DNA from: Pectobacterium araliae
GTDB lineage: Bacteria > Pseudomonadota > Gammaproteobacteria > Enterobacterales > Enterobacteriaceae
Reading direction: 5' to 3'
Assembly: GCF_037076465.1 (NCBI RefSeq)
Contig: NZ_AP028908.1
Location: forward strand, 2,418,001-2,482,000
DNA: 64,000 nucleotides
Shown: one piece after another, positions 43,597 through 51,711 of the stretch
Layout: the number at the start of each line of letters is the position of its first letter
How positions within the stretch are numbered: position 1 is the stretch's first letter
Made by a program: the position numbers and the translations under genes
The notes under the pieces: model-generated
Told to the model about the DNA's origin: nothing
Database searches by the model: none
What the model saw: only the letters and a program-made list of their open reading frames with translations

Positions 43597-44118
43597 TCAG
43601 TTCCCTTTGTTATGACTTTCTAATGCTCGCAATAGCGCCGCGAGATTGGTGTCAAGTGCAGCTAGCACATCCGTAGATAGCACAGAGAGCACCTGCCGCT
43701 CGTTCTCAATGTGCGCCTCGACGGCGCGATTAATCAGTGCAAGCCCTGTATCGGTGAGTTGCACCAGCATGCTGCGCGCATCCTGTTCGTTCTGCACTCG
43801 CTCGATAAACCCTCGAATTTCAAGGCGCTTGAGTCGGTGAGTCATGGTGCCCGACGTCACCATCAGCGTGGAGAACAGTTCAGTCGGACTCAGGCAATAT
43901 GGTGCGCCAGCGCGCCGCAGCGTAGCCAGCATATCAAACTCCCAACTGCTCAGATCGAATCTGGCAAAGCAGGATTCCAGACGCTGATCCATGAGTACAG
44001 CACATCGCCTGAGGCGTCCAATCGGCCCCATAGGACTGGCATCCAGATCGGGGCGTTCGCGCCGCCACTGATCAAGGATGTCATCTACTGCATCGTATTC
44101 GCTGGTTTGACTCTTCAT
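43597..44118 (-). CDS. MarR family transcriptional regulator, 173 aa
   Basis: A winged-helix repressor: DLSSWEFDMLATLRRAGAPYCLSPTEL, recognition helix region MVTSGTMTHRLKRLEIRGFIERV, and wing residues QDARSMLVQLTDTG. Dimerisation helices are at both ends. Two matching 18-bp operator-like sites lie immediately upstream, one at its own start and one at the ribosome site of a divergent gene that now exists only as a stub. The ligand is unknown. It seems to be a regulator that has lost its main target. Confidence 0.9.
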   Translation of the reverse strand: MKSQTSEYDAVDDILDQWRRERPDLDASPMGPIGRLRRCAVLMDQRLESCFARFDLSSWEFDMLATLRRAGAPYCLSPTELFSTLMVTSGTMTHRLKRLEIRGFIERVQNEQDARSMLVQLTDTGLALINRAVEAHIENERQVLSVLSTDVLAALDTNLAALLRALESHNKGN

Positions 44119-44119
44119 T

Positions 44120-44175
44120 TATCTTGGTTTCAAGGTAATTGATCAACTCTATTATCGTATCTTGAATTGAAGGTA
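44120..44175. promoter_or_regulatory. paired MarR operator sites TATCTTG-N5-AAGGTA
   Basis: TATCTTGGTTTCAAGGTA at 44120-44137 and TATCTTGAATTGAAGGTA at 44158-44175 are identical at the 13 outer positions and are imperfect palindromes. They are centred 38 bp apart. One adjoins the marR start, and the other covers the ribosome site of the divergent stub, a classic autoregulated divergent pair. Confidence 0.7.
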
Positions 44176-44180
44176 AAGTC

Positions 44181-44261
44181 ATGAACACGCCATCCTCACC
44201 ACACGACTGGCGTGACGTCATGCTCACGGCGTTGACCCGCTGGCAACGACACGGCCGATGA
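44181..44261 (+). pseudogene. 5' stub of a divergent membrane-transporter gene (EamA-like?)
   Basis: An ATG with a proper GAAGG ribosome site opens a frame that reads HDWRDVMLTAL and then loses any family pattern, ending after 26 codons. EamA/DMT exporters often start with a D-x-x-L-T-A-L segment before their first membrane helix, so this is probably what remains of such a gene. The homology is too short to be certain. The loss of pattern at about 44231 coincides with the edge of a hairpin-rich element. Confidence 0.4.
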
Positions 44262-44430
44262 AGGGCGCTGTCGGCAGGAAAGATAAAAAGCCGAGCGGGA
44301 ATAATGGGTAGATCGTAAAGACGGTAGCTGTAAGCCCGAGCCGCGCAGATACGAATCTCATCCCTGAGATTCCCCCTTTCGGGCTGACGCAAGCGACGTT
44401 CAAAAGCGTTCCTGACGCTTTTGTCACTGG
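44232..44430. repeat. hairpin-rich element at the end of the truncated gene
   Basis: It contains two perfect hairpins: GAATCTCA/TGAGATTC (44353-44372) and CAAAAGCGT/ACGCTTTTG (44401-44423). Open frames on both strands through it look accidental. The second hairpin, with its T run, could terminate plus-strand transcripts; in the minus direction it lies past the end of narI. It is probably a dispersed non-coding repeat, to judge from its structure. No transposase or target duplication was recognised. Confidence 0.4.
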
Positions 44431-44533
44431 TGAGGACGCTTTACTCTTCTATCCCATTATTCCCGTTCTTGTTCTGTTGATAGGGTTTTTAACGATCTTC
44501 GGTGTTATAGCAACACAGCCGTTTCTATCATAC

Positions 44534-45223
44534 TTAGCGACGGTTACGCACAAGCTGGTAGCGACGCGTCAGGTACTCGACCGGTGCGCTCCAGATGTGA
44601 ACCAAACGGCAGAACGGGAATAGGACGAACAACGTCAGCCCCAACACGATATGCAGTTTGAAGATCAGCGCAACACCCGCCAGATGTACAGACGCACCAC
44701 CTTGGAAGTACGCCACGCTCTGTGCCCAACCGACCAACTTCAGCATTTCACTGCCGTCCATATGCTGTGCAGAGAACGGGATGGTCAATACACCCAAACC
44801 AGCCTGAATCACCAGTAAAGACAGAATGAGAATGTCACCAACGCTGGACGTCGCACGAATACGTGGGTTAGTCAGACGGCGCTTTAACAGCAGCGCACCA
44901 CCAACAAACGTCAGCAGACCAGCAGCACCACCGCCAAACATCGCCATTTTCTGTTTTACATCCATCGGCAGGAAGGCTTCGTACATCCAGTGCGGCGTCA
45001 ACATACCGAGGAAGTGCCCAGCAAATACGCCCAGAATCCCCAGATGGAACAGGTTAGACGCCAGACGCATCCCTTTTTTATCCAGCATTTGGCTCGAACC
45101 CGCACGCCAGCTGTACTGGCCGTAGTCATAACGCAGCCAACTGCCAATCAGGAAGATCGCCATCGCCAGATAAGGATAGATGTCAAACAAAAATATATTG
45201 AAATAGCTCGTGATTGCACTCAT
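44534..45223 (-). CDS. narI: respiratory nitrate reductase gamma subunit (cytochrome b), 229 aa
   Basis: The membrane anchor of NarGHI that takes electrons from quinol at the periplasmic side. Five transmembrane helices are visible. The four heme-ligand histidines are present: H60 and H70 ([13 protein letters not shown]), H191 (FKLHIVLG) and H209 (RLVHIW), each four residues later than in E. coli NarI. The start codon shares one base with the narJ stop (TAATG). It is the last gene of the narGHJI operon. Confidence 0.96.
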   Translation of the reverse strand: MSAITSYFNIFLFDIYPYLAMAIFLIGSWLRYDYGQYSWRAGSSQMLDKKGMRLASNLFHLGILGVFAGHFLGMLTPHWMYEAFLPMDVKQKMAMFGGGAAGLLTFVGGALLLKRRLTNPRIRATSSVGDILILSLLVIQAGLGVLTIPFSAQHMDGSEMLKLVGWAQSVAYFQGGASVHLAGVALIFKLHIVLGLTLFVLFPFCRLVHIWSAPVEYLTRRYQLVRNRR

Positions 45224-45942
45224 TAGCGTTGCCCTCCCGCCGATGTCGCGTCAAGGTTCAGATATTGCGGCACCACCGCGCCAGCGAAGCGGCGTTGGTG
45301 TTGCGTTTGTTGGGCCGATGCGCAGCCTTCTTCGCCGAGGAACTTAACCTGTTCCTCTTCCCACACGGCATCCAGCGCCTGCGGCGTGTCATCACGCGCT
45401 TCGTCAGCCACCTGATGTGTGACATTGTCACTTTTCAGGTTACTACCAGACAACGCCAACAACAGATCGAACAGCACGGCATAGCTGCTGTCACGCTGCT
45501 GCAAACGCGCACCAATCAGCGCCAGAATCGGCGCGATGTCGAGTAAACCCGCACGGCTCTGCGCGGGTTCCAGACGAGAAAGGTACTCAAGATACAGCGG
45601 CAGGTAGTCCGGTAGCTCACGGCAATCCAGTGCCAGACCGGCATCCTGATATTGCTGCATGAGATCGACCATCGCCTGACCACGGTCACGAGATTCGCCG
45701 TGAACGTGTTCGAACAACAGCAACGAGGTCGCCCGACCGCGGTCAAACAGGCCGCTATACTCCGCCTGTTTGTCCAACAGATCCTGCGCACACAGCGTGT
45801 TGATGAACTGCATCAACGTGTGGCTCTCTCGTAGCGGTAAGACATCGGCCTGCTCTACCGCGTCGATCAATTCAGCCCGGTTTTCCCATAGCTCGCTATC
45901 GGGATAGTCCAGCAGGCGGGCAATAATCCGCAGGCTAATCAT
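45223..45942 (-). CDS. narJ: nitrate reductase molybdenum cofactor assembly chaperone, 239 aa
   Basis: A TorD-family dedicated chaperone needed to insert the Mo cofactor and Fe-S cluster into NarG before membrane attachment; it is not part of the final enzyme. The N-terminal pattern [21 protein letters not shown] and [13 protein letters not shown] are typical of NarJ. The gene overlaps narH by 8 bp and narI by 1 bp. Its length is close to the 236 aa of E. coli NarJ. Confidence 0.95.
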   Translation of the reverse strand: MISLRIIARLLDYPDSELWENRAELIDAVEQADVLPLRESHTLMQFINTLCAQDLLDKQAEYSGLFDRGRATSLLLFEHVHGESRDRGQAMVDLMQQYQDAGLALDCRELPDYLPLYLEYLSRLEPAQSRAGLLDIAPILALIGARLQQRDSSYAVLFDLLLALSGSNLKSDNVTHQVADEARDDTPQALDAVWEEEQVKFLGEEGCASAQQTQHQRRFAGAVVPQYLNLDATSAGGQR

Positions 45943-47515
45943 GGTTCGTCTCCTGCATGATCTTGCTGTTCATATCGCGTGTTTTGCTGCTGACATCAAT
46001 AGCATCAATACGCTTGCTGTTGAACAGGTTGAATTTGGTATCACTACCGTGGCAACCATCGCCAAAGCTGAAGCCGCAACCTTTGCTTTCTGGGAAGGCT
46101 TCACGCGCCAGTTCACGATGGCTTGACGGGATCACGAAACGGTCTTCGTAGTTCGCAATCGCCAAGTAGCGGTACATTTCCTGCGCCTGCGCTTCAGTCA
46201 GCCCAACCTGCTCCAGCGCGCTGGTATCGATTTTGCCTTCTACGGTTTCTGCACGTTTGTAGTGACGCATCGCCAGCATACGTTTCAGCGCCAGTAATAC
46301 TGGCTCGGTATCACCTGCGGTCAGCAGGTTCGCCAGATATTGCACTGGAATGCGCAGGCTTTCGACGTCCGGCAATACGCCAGTGTGCGCCAGTTGACCC
46401 GCGTCTGCGGCAGACTGAATCGGTGACAACGGCGGCACGTACCACACCATCGGCAGCGTGCGGTATTCTGGGTGCAGCGGCAGCGCCAACTTCCAGTCCA
46501 TCGCCATTTTGTAAACCGGTGATTTCTGTGCGGCTTCAATCACGCTGTTTGGAATGCCATCTTTCAGCGCTTGCTCAATGACTTTCGGGTCGTTCGGGTC
46601 AAGGAACACATCCAGTTGGCTCTGGTACAGATCTTTCTCGTTTTCCACCGAGGCTGCTTGTTCAATGCGATCGGCATCATAGAGCAGCACGCCCAGATAG
46701 CGGATACGCCCAACGCAGGTTTCTGAACACAGCGTTGGCTGACCGCTTTCGATACGCGGGTAGCAGAAAATACATTTTTCTGATTTGCCGCTCTTCCAGT
46801 TGAAGTAGATTTTCTTGTACGGACACCCGGTCAAGCACATACGCCAGCCGCGACACTTGTCCTGATCGATCAGGACAATACCGTCTTCACCGCGTTTGTA
46901 GATCGCGCCGCTCGGACAGGTCGCCACGCACGCGGGGTTCAGACAATGCTCACACAGACGCGGCAGATACATCATGAACGTGTTTTCGAACTGGCCGTAC
47001 ATCTCTTTCTGCACATCATTGAAATGGACAGGATCGAAGTTCTTATCCTTGGAGCGTTTGCTGAATTCGCCGCCCAGATCGTCTTCCCAGTTCGGGCCGT
47101 TCTCGATTTTCTTCATCCGCTGACCGGTAATCAGCGAGCGCGGACGGGCGACAGGCTGATGCTTGCCTTCCGGCGCTTTACGCAGGTTCTGATAGTCGTA
47201 GTCGAACGGCTCGTAGTAGTCGTCGATTTCCGGTACATCTGGGTTAGCGAAGATTTTGGACAACACGCTGATGCGGTTACCCATCCGCGGTTCAAGCTTG
47301 CCGCTGATTTTACGGATCCAGCCGCCCTTCCACTTTTCCTGATCTTCCCAGGCATGGGGATAACCCACGCCCGGTTTGGTTTCGACGTTATTGAACCAGG
47401 CGTATTCCATCCCTTCACGGCTGGTCCAGACGTTTTTACAGCTAACGGAGCAGGTGTGACAGCCGATGCATTTGTCCAGATTCAACACCATGCCCACTTG
47501 TGAACGAATTTTCAT
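45935..47515 (-). CDS. narH: respiratory nitrate reductase beta subunit (Fe-S), 526 aa
   Basis: The electron-transfer subunit with one [3Fe-4S] and three [4Fe-4S] clusters. Cys motifs are visible: CIGCHTCSVSCKNVW near the N-terminus, CEHCLNPACVATCPSGA, then CRGWRMCLTGCPYKK (the Trp replacing a Cys marks the [3Fe-4S] cluster) and CIFCYPRIESGQPTLCSETC. It is cytoplasmic, bound to NarG and NarI. The ATG shares a base with the narG stop (TGATG). The C-terminus is slightly extended relative to E. coli (512 aa). Confidence 0.97.
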   Translation of the reverse strand: MKIRSQVGMVLNLDKCIGCHTCSVSCKNVWTSREGMEYAWFNNVETKPGVGYPHAWEDQEKWKGGWIRKISGKLEPRMGNRISVLSKIFANPDVPEIDDYYEPFDYDYQNLRKAPEGKHQPVARPRSLITGQRMKKIENGPNWEDDLGGEFSKRSKDKNFDPVHFNDVQKEMYGQFENTFMMYLPRLCEHCLNPACVATCPSGAIYKRGEDGIVLIDQDKCRGWRMCLTGCPYKKIYFNWKSGKSEKCIFCYPRIESGQPTLCSETCVGRIRYLGVLLYDADRIEQAASVENEKDLYQSQLDVFLDPNDPKVIEQALKDGIPNSVIEAAQKSPVYKMAMDWKLALPLHPEYRTLPMVWYVPPLSPIQSAADAGQLAHTGVLPDVESLRIPVQYLANLLTAGDTEPVLLALKRMLAMRHYKRAETVEGKIDTSALEQVGLTEAQAQEMYRYLAIANYEDRFVIPSSHRELAREAFPESKGCGFSFGDGCHGSDTKFNLFNSKRIDAIDVSSKTRDMNSKIMQETNHD

Positions 47516-50500
47516 CAGGCTTTCTCCTGCTGTACCGCTTTCTGTACTGTTTGTTGCTGAACCGTCTGTTGCTGAACCGTCTGTTGCTGAACATAGTCCT
47601 GGCCTTCATCATCCAGCCAGTCGATGCGTTTCATTTTACGCACCACGACAAACTCATCACGGTTTGACCCGACGGTGCCGTAGTAGTTAAAGCCATAAGC
47701 CAATTGGGCATAGCCACCGATCATATGGGTCGGTTTCGGCGTGATACGGGTTACCGAGTTGTGAATACCGCCGCGCTGCTGGGTAATTTCCGATCCCGGC
47801 AGGTTAATAATGCGTTCCTGCGCGTGGTACATCATGGTCATTCCCGCAGGCACACGCTGACTCACCACCGCACGTGCCGTCAGCGCACCGTTGGCGTTGA
47901 ACGCTTCTACCCAGTCGTTATCCGCAATACCCAAATCACGGGCATCGTCTTCGCTCAGCCAGATAATCGGGCCACCGCGCCCCAGCGTCAGCATCAACAG
48001 GTTGTCGCTGTACGTGGAGTGAATGCCCCATTTCTGGTGCGGCGTTAGGAAGTTCAACGCTTTTTCCGGGTTGCCGTTTGGTTTCTGGTTCATCACCGGC
48101 TCAGCCGCACGGGTATCAACCGGTGGACGGTACACCAGCAGGCTTTCACCGAAGGCACGCATCCATTCATGGTCTTGATACAACTGCTGGCGACCGGACA
48201 GCGTACGCCACGGAATCAGCTCGTGAACGTTGGTATAACAGGCGTTATAAGAGACATGTTCATCTTCCAGACCAGACCAGGTCGGGCTGGAGATGATCTT
48301 GCGCGGCTGCGCCTGAATGTCGCGGAAGCGAATTTTCTCGTCTTCTTTATTCAGCGCCAGATGTGTGTGATCACGACCGGTGAATTTGCTCAGCGCTTCC
48401 CACGCTTTTACCGCTACCTGACCATTGGTTTCCGGGGCCAGAGACAGAATCACTTCTGCCGCATCGATCGCCGTTTCAATCTTCGGACGACCTGCCGCCG
48501 CACCGTCAGCCTTGGTGTAGTTCAGCTTTTTCAGGAAATCGACTTCGGTCTGTGTGTTCCAACCGATACCTTTACCGCCGTTACCCAGCTTGTCCATCAA
48601 CGGACCAAGTGAGGTGAAACGTTCGTACAGGTTCGGGTAATCGCGCTCCACCATCATCAGGTGGGGTGCCGTTTTACCCGGAATCAGATCGCATTCGCCT
48701 TTTTTCCAGTCATCCACGCCGAACGGCTGCGCCATTTCTGCCGGGGAATCGTGTTGGATTGGCAAGGTAACCAGATCGGTTTCCTGTCCAAGGTGTCCCT
48801 GACAGACGCGGGAGAAAGTTTTCGCGATGCCTTTGTAGATTTCCCAGTCGCTTTTGGAATCCCATGCCGGATCGACAGCCGCAGACAACGGGTGAATAAA
48901 CGGATGCATGTCCGAGGTATTCATGTCGTCTTTTTCGTACCAGGTTGCCGTTGGCAGGACGATGTCGGAATACAGGCAGGTGCTGGACATACGGAAATCA
49001 AGTGTCACCACCAGATCCAGTTTGCCTTCAACGCCTTGAGCGCGCCATTCCACTTCTTCCGGCTTCACGCTGCCCGCCATGCCCAGATCTTGCCCTTGAA
49101 TACCATGATCCGTACCCAGCAGGTACTTCAGCATGTATTCGTGGCCTTTACCGGAGGAACCCAACAGGTTAGAACGCCAAATGAACAGGTTGCGCGGGTA
49201 GTTTTGCGGGCTATCCGGCTGTTCAGCGGCAAATTTGATTTCGCCTGATTTCAACGCGGCAACGGTATATTCCTGCGGCGTGACACCAGCGGCACGCGCT
49301 TTTTCTGCGATATCCAGCGGGTTAACGTTCAACTGCGGTGCAGATGGCAGCCAGCCCATACGTTCGGCACGCACGTTGAAGTCAATCATGCTGCCGCTAA
49401 AGCGGGATTTATCCGCCAGCGGTGACAGCAATTCCTGCGGCGCGACGGTTTCATAACGCCACTGGCTGGAATGGTTATAGAAGAACGAGGTACTGTTCAT
49501 GTGACGCGGCGGACGCTGCCAGTCCAGACCAAACGCCAGCGGCGTCCAACCGGTTTGCGGACGCAGTTTTTCTTGTCCGACGTAGTGCGCCCAACCCCCA
49601 CCGCTCTGACCGACACAGCCGCAGAAAATCAGCATGTTGATAATGCCGCGGTAGTTCATGTCCATGTGGTACCAGTGGTTGATACCGGCACCGACGATGA
49701 TCATCGAACGACCGTGCGTTTTATCGGCGTTATCCGCGAATTCACGCGCAATGCGGATGATGTTCTGACGAGAAACGCCCGTGATTTCCTCAGCCCAGGC
49801 TGGGCTGTACGCTTTCACATCGTCGTAATCGCGCGCGCAGTTGTCGTCGCCCAGACCACGATCCAGGCCGTAGTTCGCCATCGTCAGGTCATACACGCAG
49901 GCAACCAGCGCTTCGCTACCGTCAGCCAACGTCAGGCGCTTAACTGGCAGTTTGTGCAGCAGGATTTCTTCTAGCGCAACGTTGTTGAAATGTTCGCTGA
50001 CCGCGCCGCCAAAATACGGGAAGCCAACATCAACCACATCGTCGTGCGACCCCAGCAGGCTCAAGCGCAGCTTCACTTCTTCGCCGCTCACGCCGTCACG
50101 CTGTTCCAGGTTCCATTTGCCCTGATCGCCCCAGCGGTAGCCGATCGACCCTTGCGGTGCCGTCAGGTTGCCGCTTTCATCGTCAATCGCGATGGTTTTC
50201 CACTGCGGATTGTTGTCTTGGCCGAGGTTGTCCACCAGATCGGAGGCACGCAGCAGTCGGCCTGCCGCGTAGTAGCCATCTTCACGCGGTTCCAGCAGCA
50301 CCAGCATCGGTAAGTCCGTGTATTGACGAACGTACTCACTGAAATACTGGCTCGGTTTGTCGAGGTGGAACTCTTTCAGAATAACGTGGCCCATTGCCAG
50401 CGCCATCGCGCTGTCGGTGCCTTGTTTCGGGTTCAGCCAATGGTCGCACAGCTTGGCGATTTCAGCGTAGTCCGGCGTGACCGCAACGGTTTTGGTGCCT

Positions 50501-51321
50501 TTGTAGCGCACTTCCGTGAAGAAGTGGGCATCCGGTGTACGGGTTTGCGGAACGTTAGAGCCCCAGGCGATGATGTAGGAGGAGTTATACCAGTCTGCCG
50601 ATTCCGGTACGTCAGTCTGCTCACCCCATGTCATGGGTGACGCCGGTGGCAAGTCACAGTACCAGTCATAGAAGCTCAGGCAGACGCCGCCGAGCAGAGA
50701 AAGGTAACGCGCACCGGCAGCGTAGGACACCATTGACATCGCCGGAATCGGTGAGAAACCGATAATGCGGTCTGGGCCATAGGTTTTGGCGGTGTAAACG
50801 TTAGAGGCCGCGATCAGCTCGTTAACTTCATTCCAGTCAGAACGAACGAAACCACCACGGCCACGAATTTGTTTGTAGTATTGGGTTTTTTCGGGGTCAT
50901 TGACGATGGACGCCCAGGCATCAACCGGATCGCTGTGCGTCAGTTTCGCTTCACGCCACAGCTTCATCAGGCGTTTACGCATCATCGGGTATTTCAGGCG
51001 GTTAGCGCTGTAGAGATACCAAGAGTAGCTGGCGCCGCGTGGGCAGCCACGAGGTTCATGGTTAGGCAAGTCCGGGCGGGTACGCGGATAGTCAGTCTGC
51101 TGCGTTTCCCACGTCACCAGACCGTTTTTCACATAAATCTTCCAGCTACATGAACCGGTGCAGTTTACCCCGTGGGTAGAACGCACGATTTTGTCATGCT
51201 GCCAGCGACTACGATAGCCATCTTCCCAGTCACGATTGGTATTGAGGGTCTGCCCGTGACCGTCGGAAAACGGTTCGGCCAGTTGTTTGAAGTAACGTAA
51301 CCGGTCAAGGAATTTGCTCAT
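47515..51321 (-). CDS. narG: respiratory nitrate reductase alpha subunit (Mo-bis-MGD), 1268 aa
   Basis: The catalytic subunit reducing nitrate to nitrite. An N-terminal FS0 cluster motif with the unusual His ligand (STHGVNCTGSCSWKIYVKNG) and the molybdenum-ligand Asp in FYDWYCDLPPASP are present. The start at 51321 (MSKFLDRLRYFKQ) matches E. coli NarG and follows AGGAG; the frame upstream to 51462 covers the promoter. The C-terminus ends with a repetitive tail, QQQTV three times, that E. coli NarG lacks and that accounts for most of the extra 21 residues. The operon is preceded by an Fnr site and a NarL heptamer. Confidence 0.97.
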   Translation of the reverse strand: MSKFLDRLRYFKQLAEPFSDGHGQTLNTNRDWEDGYRSRWQHDKIVRSTHGVNCTGSCSWKIYVKNGLVTWETQQTDYPRTRPDLPNHEPRGCPRGASYSWYLYSANRLKYPMMRKRLMKLWREAKLTHSDPVDAWASIVNDPEKTQYYKQIRGRGGFVRSDWNEVNELIAASNVYTAKTYGPDRIIGFSPIPAMSMVSYAAGARYLSLLGGVCLSFYDWYCDLPPASPMTWGEQTDVPESADWYNSSYIIAWGSNVPQTRTPDAHFFTEVRYKGTKTVAVTPDYAEIAKLCDHWLNPKQGTDSAMALAMGHVILKEFHLDKPSQYFSEYVRQYTDLPMLVLLEPREDGYYAAGRLLRASDLVDNLGQDNNPQWKTIAIDDESGNLTAPQGSIGYRWGDQGKWNLEQRDGVSGEEVKLRLSLLGSHDDVVDVGFPYFGGAVSEHFNNVALEEILLHKLPVKRLTLADGSEALVACVYDLTMANYGLDRGLGDDNCARDYDDVKAYSPAWAEEITGVSRQNIIRIAREFADNADKTHGRSMIIVGAGINHWYHMDMNYRGIINMLIFCGCVGQSGGGWAHYVGQEKLRPQTGWTPLAFGLDWQRPPRHMNSTSFFYNHSSQWRYETVAPQELLSPLADKSRFSGSMIDFNVRAERMGWLPSAPQLNVNPLDIAEKARAAGVTPQEYTVAALKSGEIKFAAEQPDSPQNYPRNLFIWRSNLLGSSGKGHEYMLKYLLGTDHGIQGQDLGMAGSVKPEEVEWRAQGVEGKLDLVVTLDFRMSSTCLYSDIVLPTATWYEKDDMNTSDMHPFIHPLSAAVDPAWDSKSDWEIYKGIAKTFSRVCQGHLGQETDLVTLPIQHDSPAEMAQPFGVDDWKKGECDLIPGKTAPHLMMVERDYPNLYERFTSLGPLMDKLGNGGKGIGWNTQTEVDFLKKLNYTKADGAAAGRPKIETAIDAAEVILSLAPETNGQVAVKAWEALSKFTGRDHTHLALNKEDEKIRFRDIQAQPRKIISSPTWSGLEDEHVSYNACYTNVHELIPWRTLSGRQQLYQDHEWMRAFGESLLVYRPPVDTRAAEPVMNQKPNGNPEKALNFLTPHQKWGIHSTYSDNLLMLTLGRGGPIIWLSEDDARDLGIADNDWVEAFNANGALTARAVVSQRVPAGMTMMYHAQERIINLPGSEITQQRGGIHNSVTRITPKPTHMIGGYAQLAYGFNYYGTVGSNRDEFVVVRKMKRIDWLDDEGQDYVQQQTVQQQTVQQQTVQKAVQQEKA
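47551..47595 (-). repeat. 15-bp tandem repeat in the 3' end of narG
   Basis: Three tandem copies of (C/T)TGTTGCTGAAC(C/A)(G/T)(T/A) on the plus strand encode (T)VQQQ repeats. Copy-number change would add or remove five residues at the NarG C-terminus without a frameshift. Confidence 0.85.
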
Positions 51322-51448
51322 CCTGACTCTCCTGCTGCGAAGCCTGTTGGCTCCTGTCGTTATGAAATGCTCGTAGCAGACATCTGTTTTTGCTGACGAC
51401 ACATCGCTCAAATTGGCGCTAGGGTATCCAGCAAGCCCTTCGTCAAAT

Positions 51449-51462
51449 TTGATGATGATCAA
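51449..51462 (-). promoter_or_regulatory. Fnr box upstream of narG
   Basis: TTGATGATGATCAA is a perfect TTGAT-N4-ATCAA Fnr palindrome. If centred at -41.5 as in E. coli narG, transcription would start near 51414, and TACCCT at 51426-51421 (minus strand) falls at the -10 position. The 5' leader would be about 93 nt. This indicates anaerobic activation. Confidence 0.85.
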
Positions 51463-51499
51463 GAGAGTTTCCAGGCTAAAAACAGGGAACCCACCTAAC

Positions 51500-51506
51500 T
51501 ACCCAT
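51500..51506. promoter_or_regulatory. NarL heptamer upstream of narG
   Basis: TACCCAT matches the NarL consensus TACYYMT and lies about 48 bp upstream of the Fnr box centre, followed after AA by the weaker AGGATAA, a degenerate second half. It is the likely site for nitrate-responsive activation by NarXL encoded in this window. Confidence 0.5.
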
Positions 51507-51656
51507 AAAGGATAAGGGGAGAGAACCCATTCAATGCAATGAAAAATAAGAATAAAAAAACGAGATAAAAACGATGTAACGTGAGTAATGCACAGAGGTG
51601 ACTATTTGGAGGTAGTAGGCTTACGCCATGCGTCCGTCGAGGGAAAAGTGAACATT

Positions 51657-51694
51657 GACGAGCGCAGACGCAACAGAGTGAGCCTGCGCTCGTC
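51657..51694 (-). terminator. terminator of the pxp operon
   Basis: A perfect 11-bp stem (GACGAGCGCAG / CTGCGCTCGTC, loop 16 nt) begins 17 bp after the biotin carboxylase stop. In minus-strand direction it is followed by a moderately U-rich stretch (AATGTTCACTTTTCCC). Confidence 0.65.
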
Positions 51695-51711
51695 AGGTGA
51701 AACGCGATAAG

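Noticed and set aside
44224..44427. 67-codon minus-strand ORF beginning MTKASGTLLN, and an open plus-strand frame with a hydrophobic stretch over the same region
   Set aside because: Both run through two perfect hairpins and have no ribosome site; they are probably accidental frames in a non-coding repeat.
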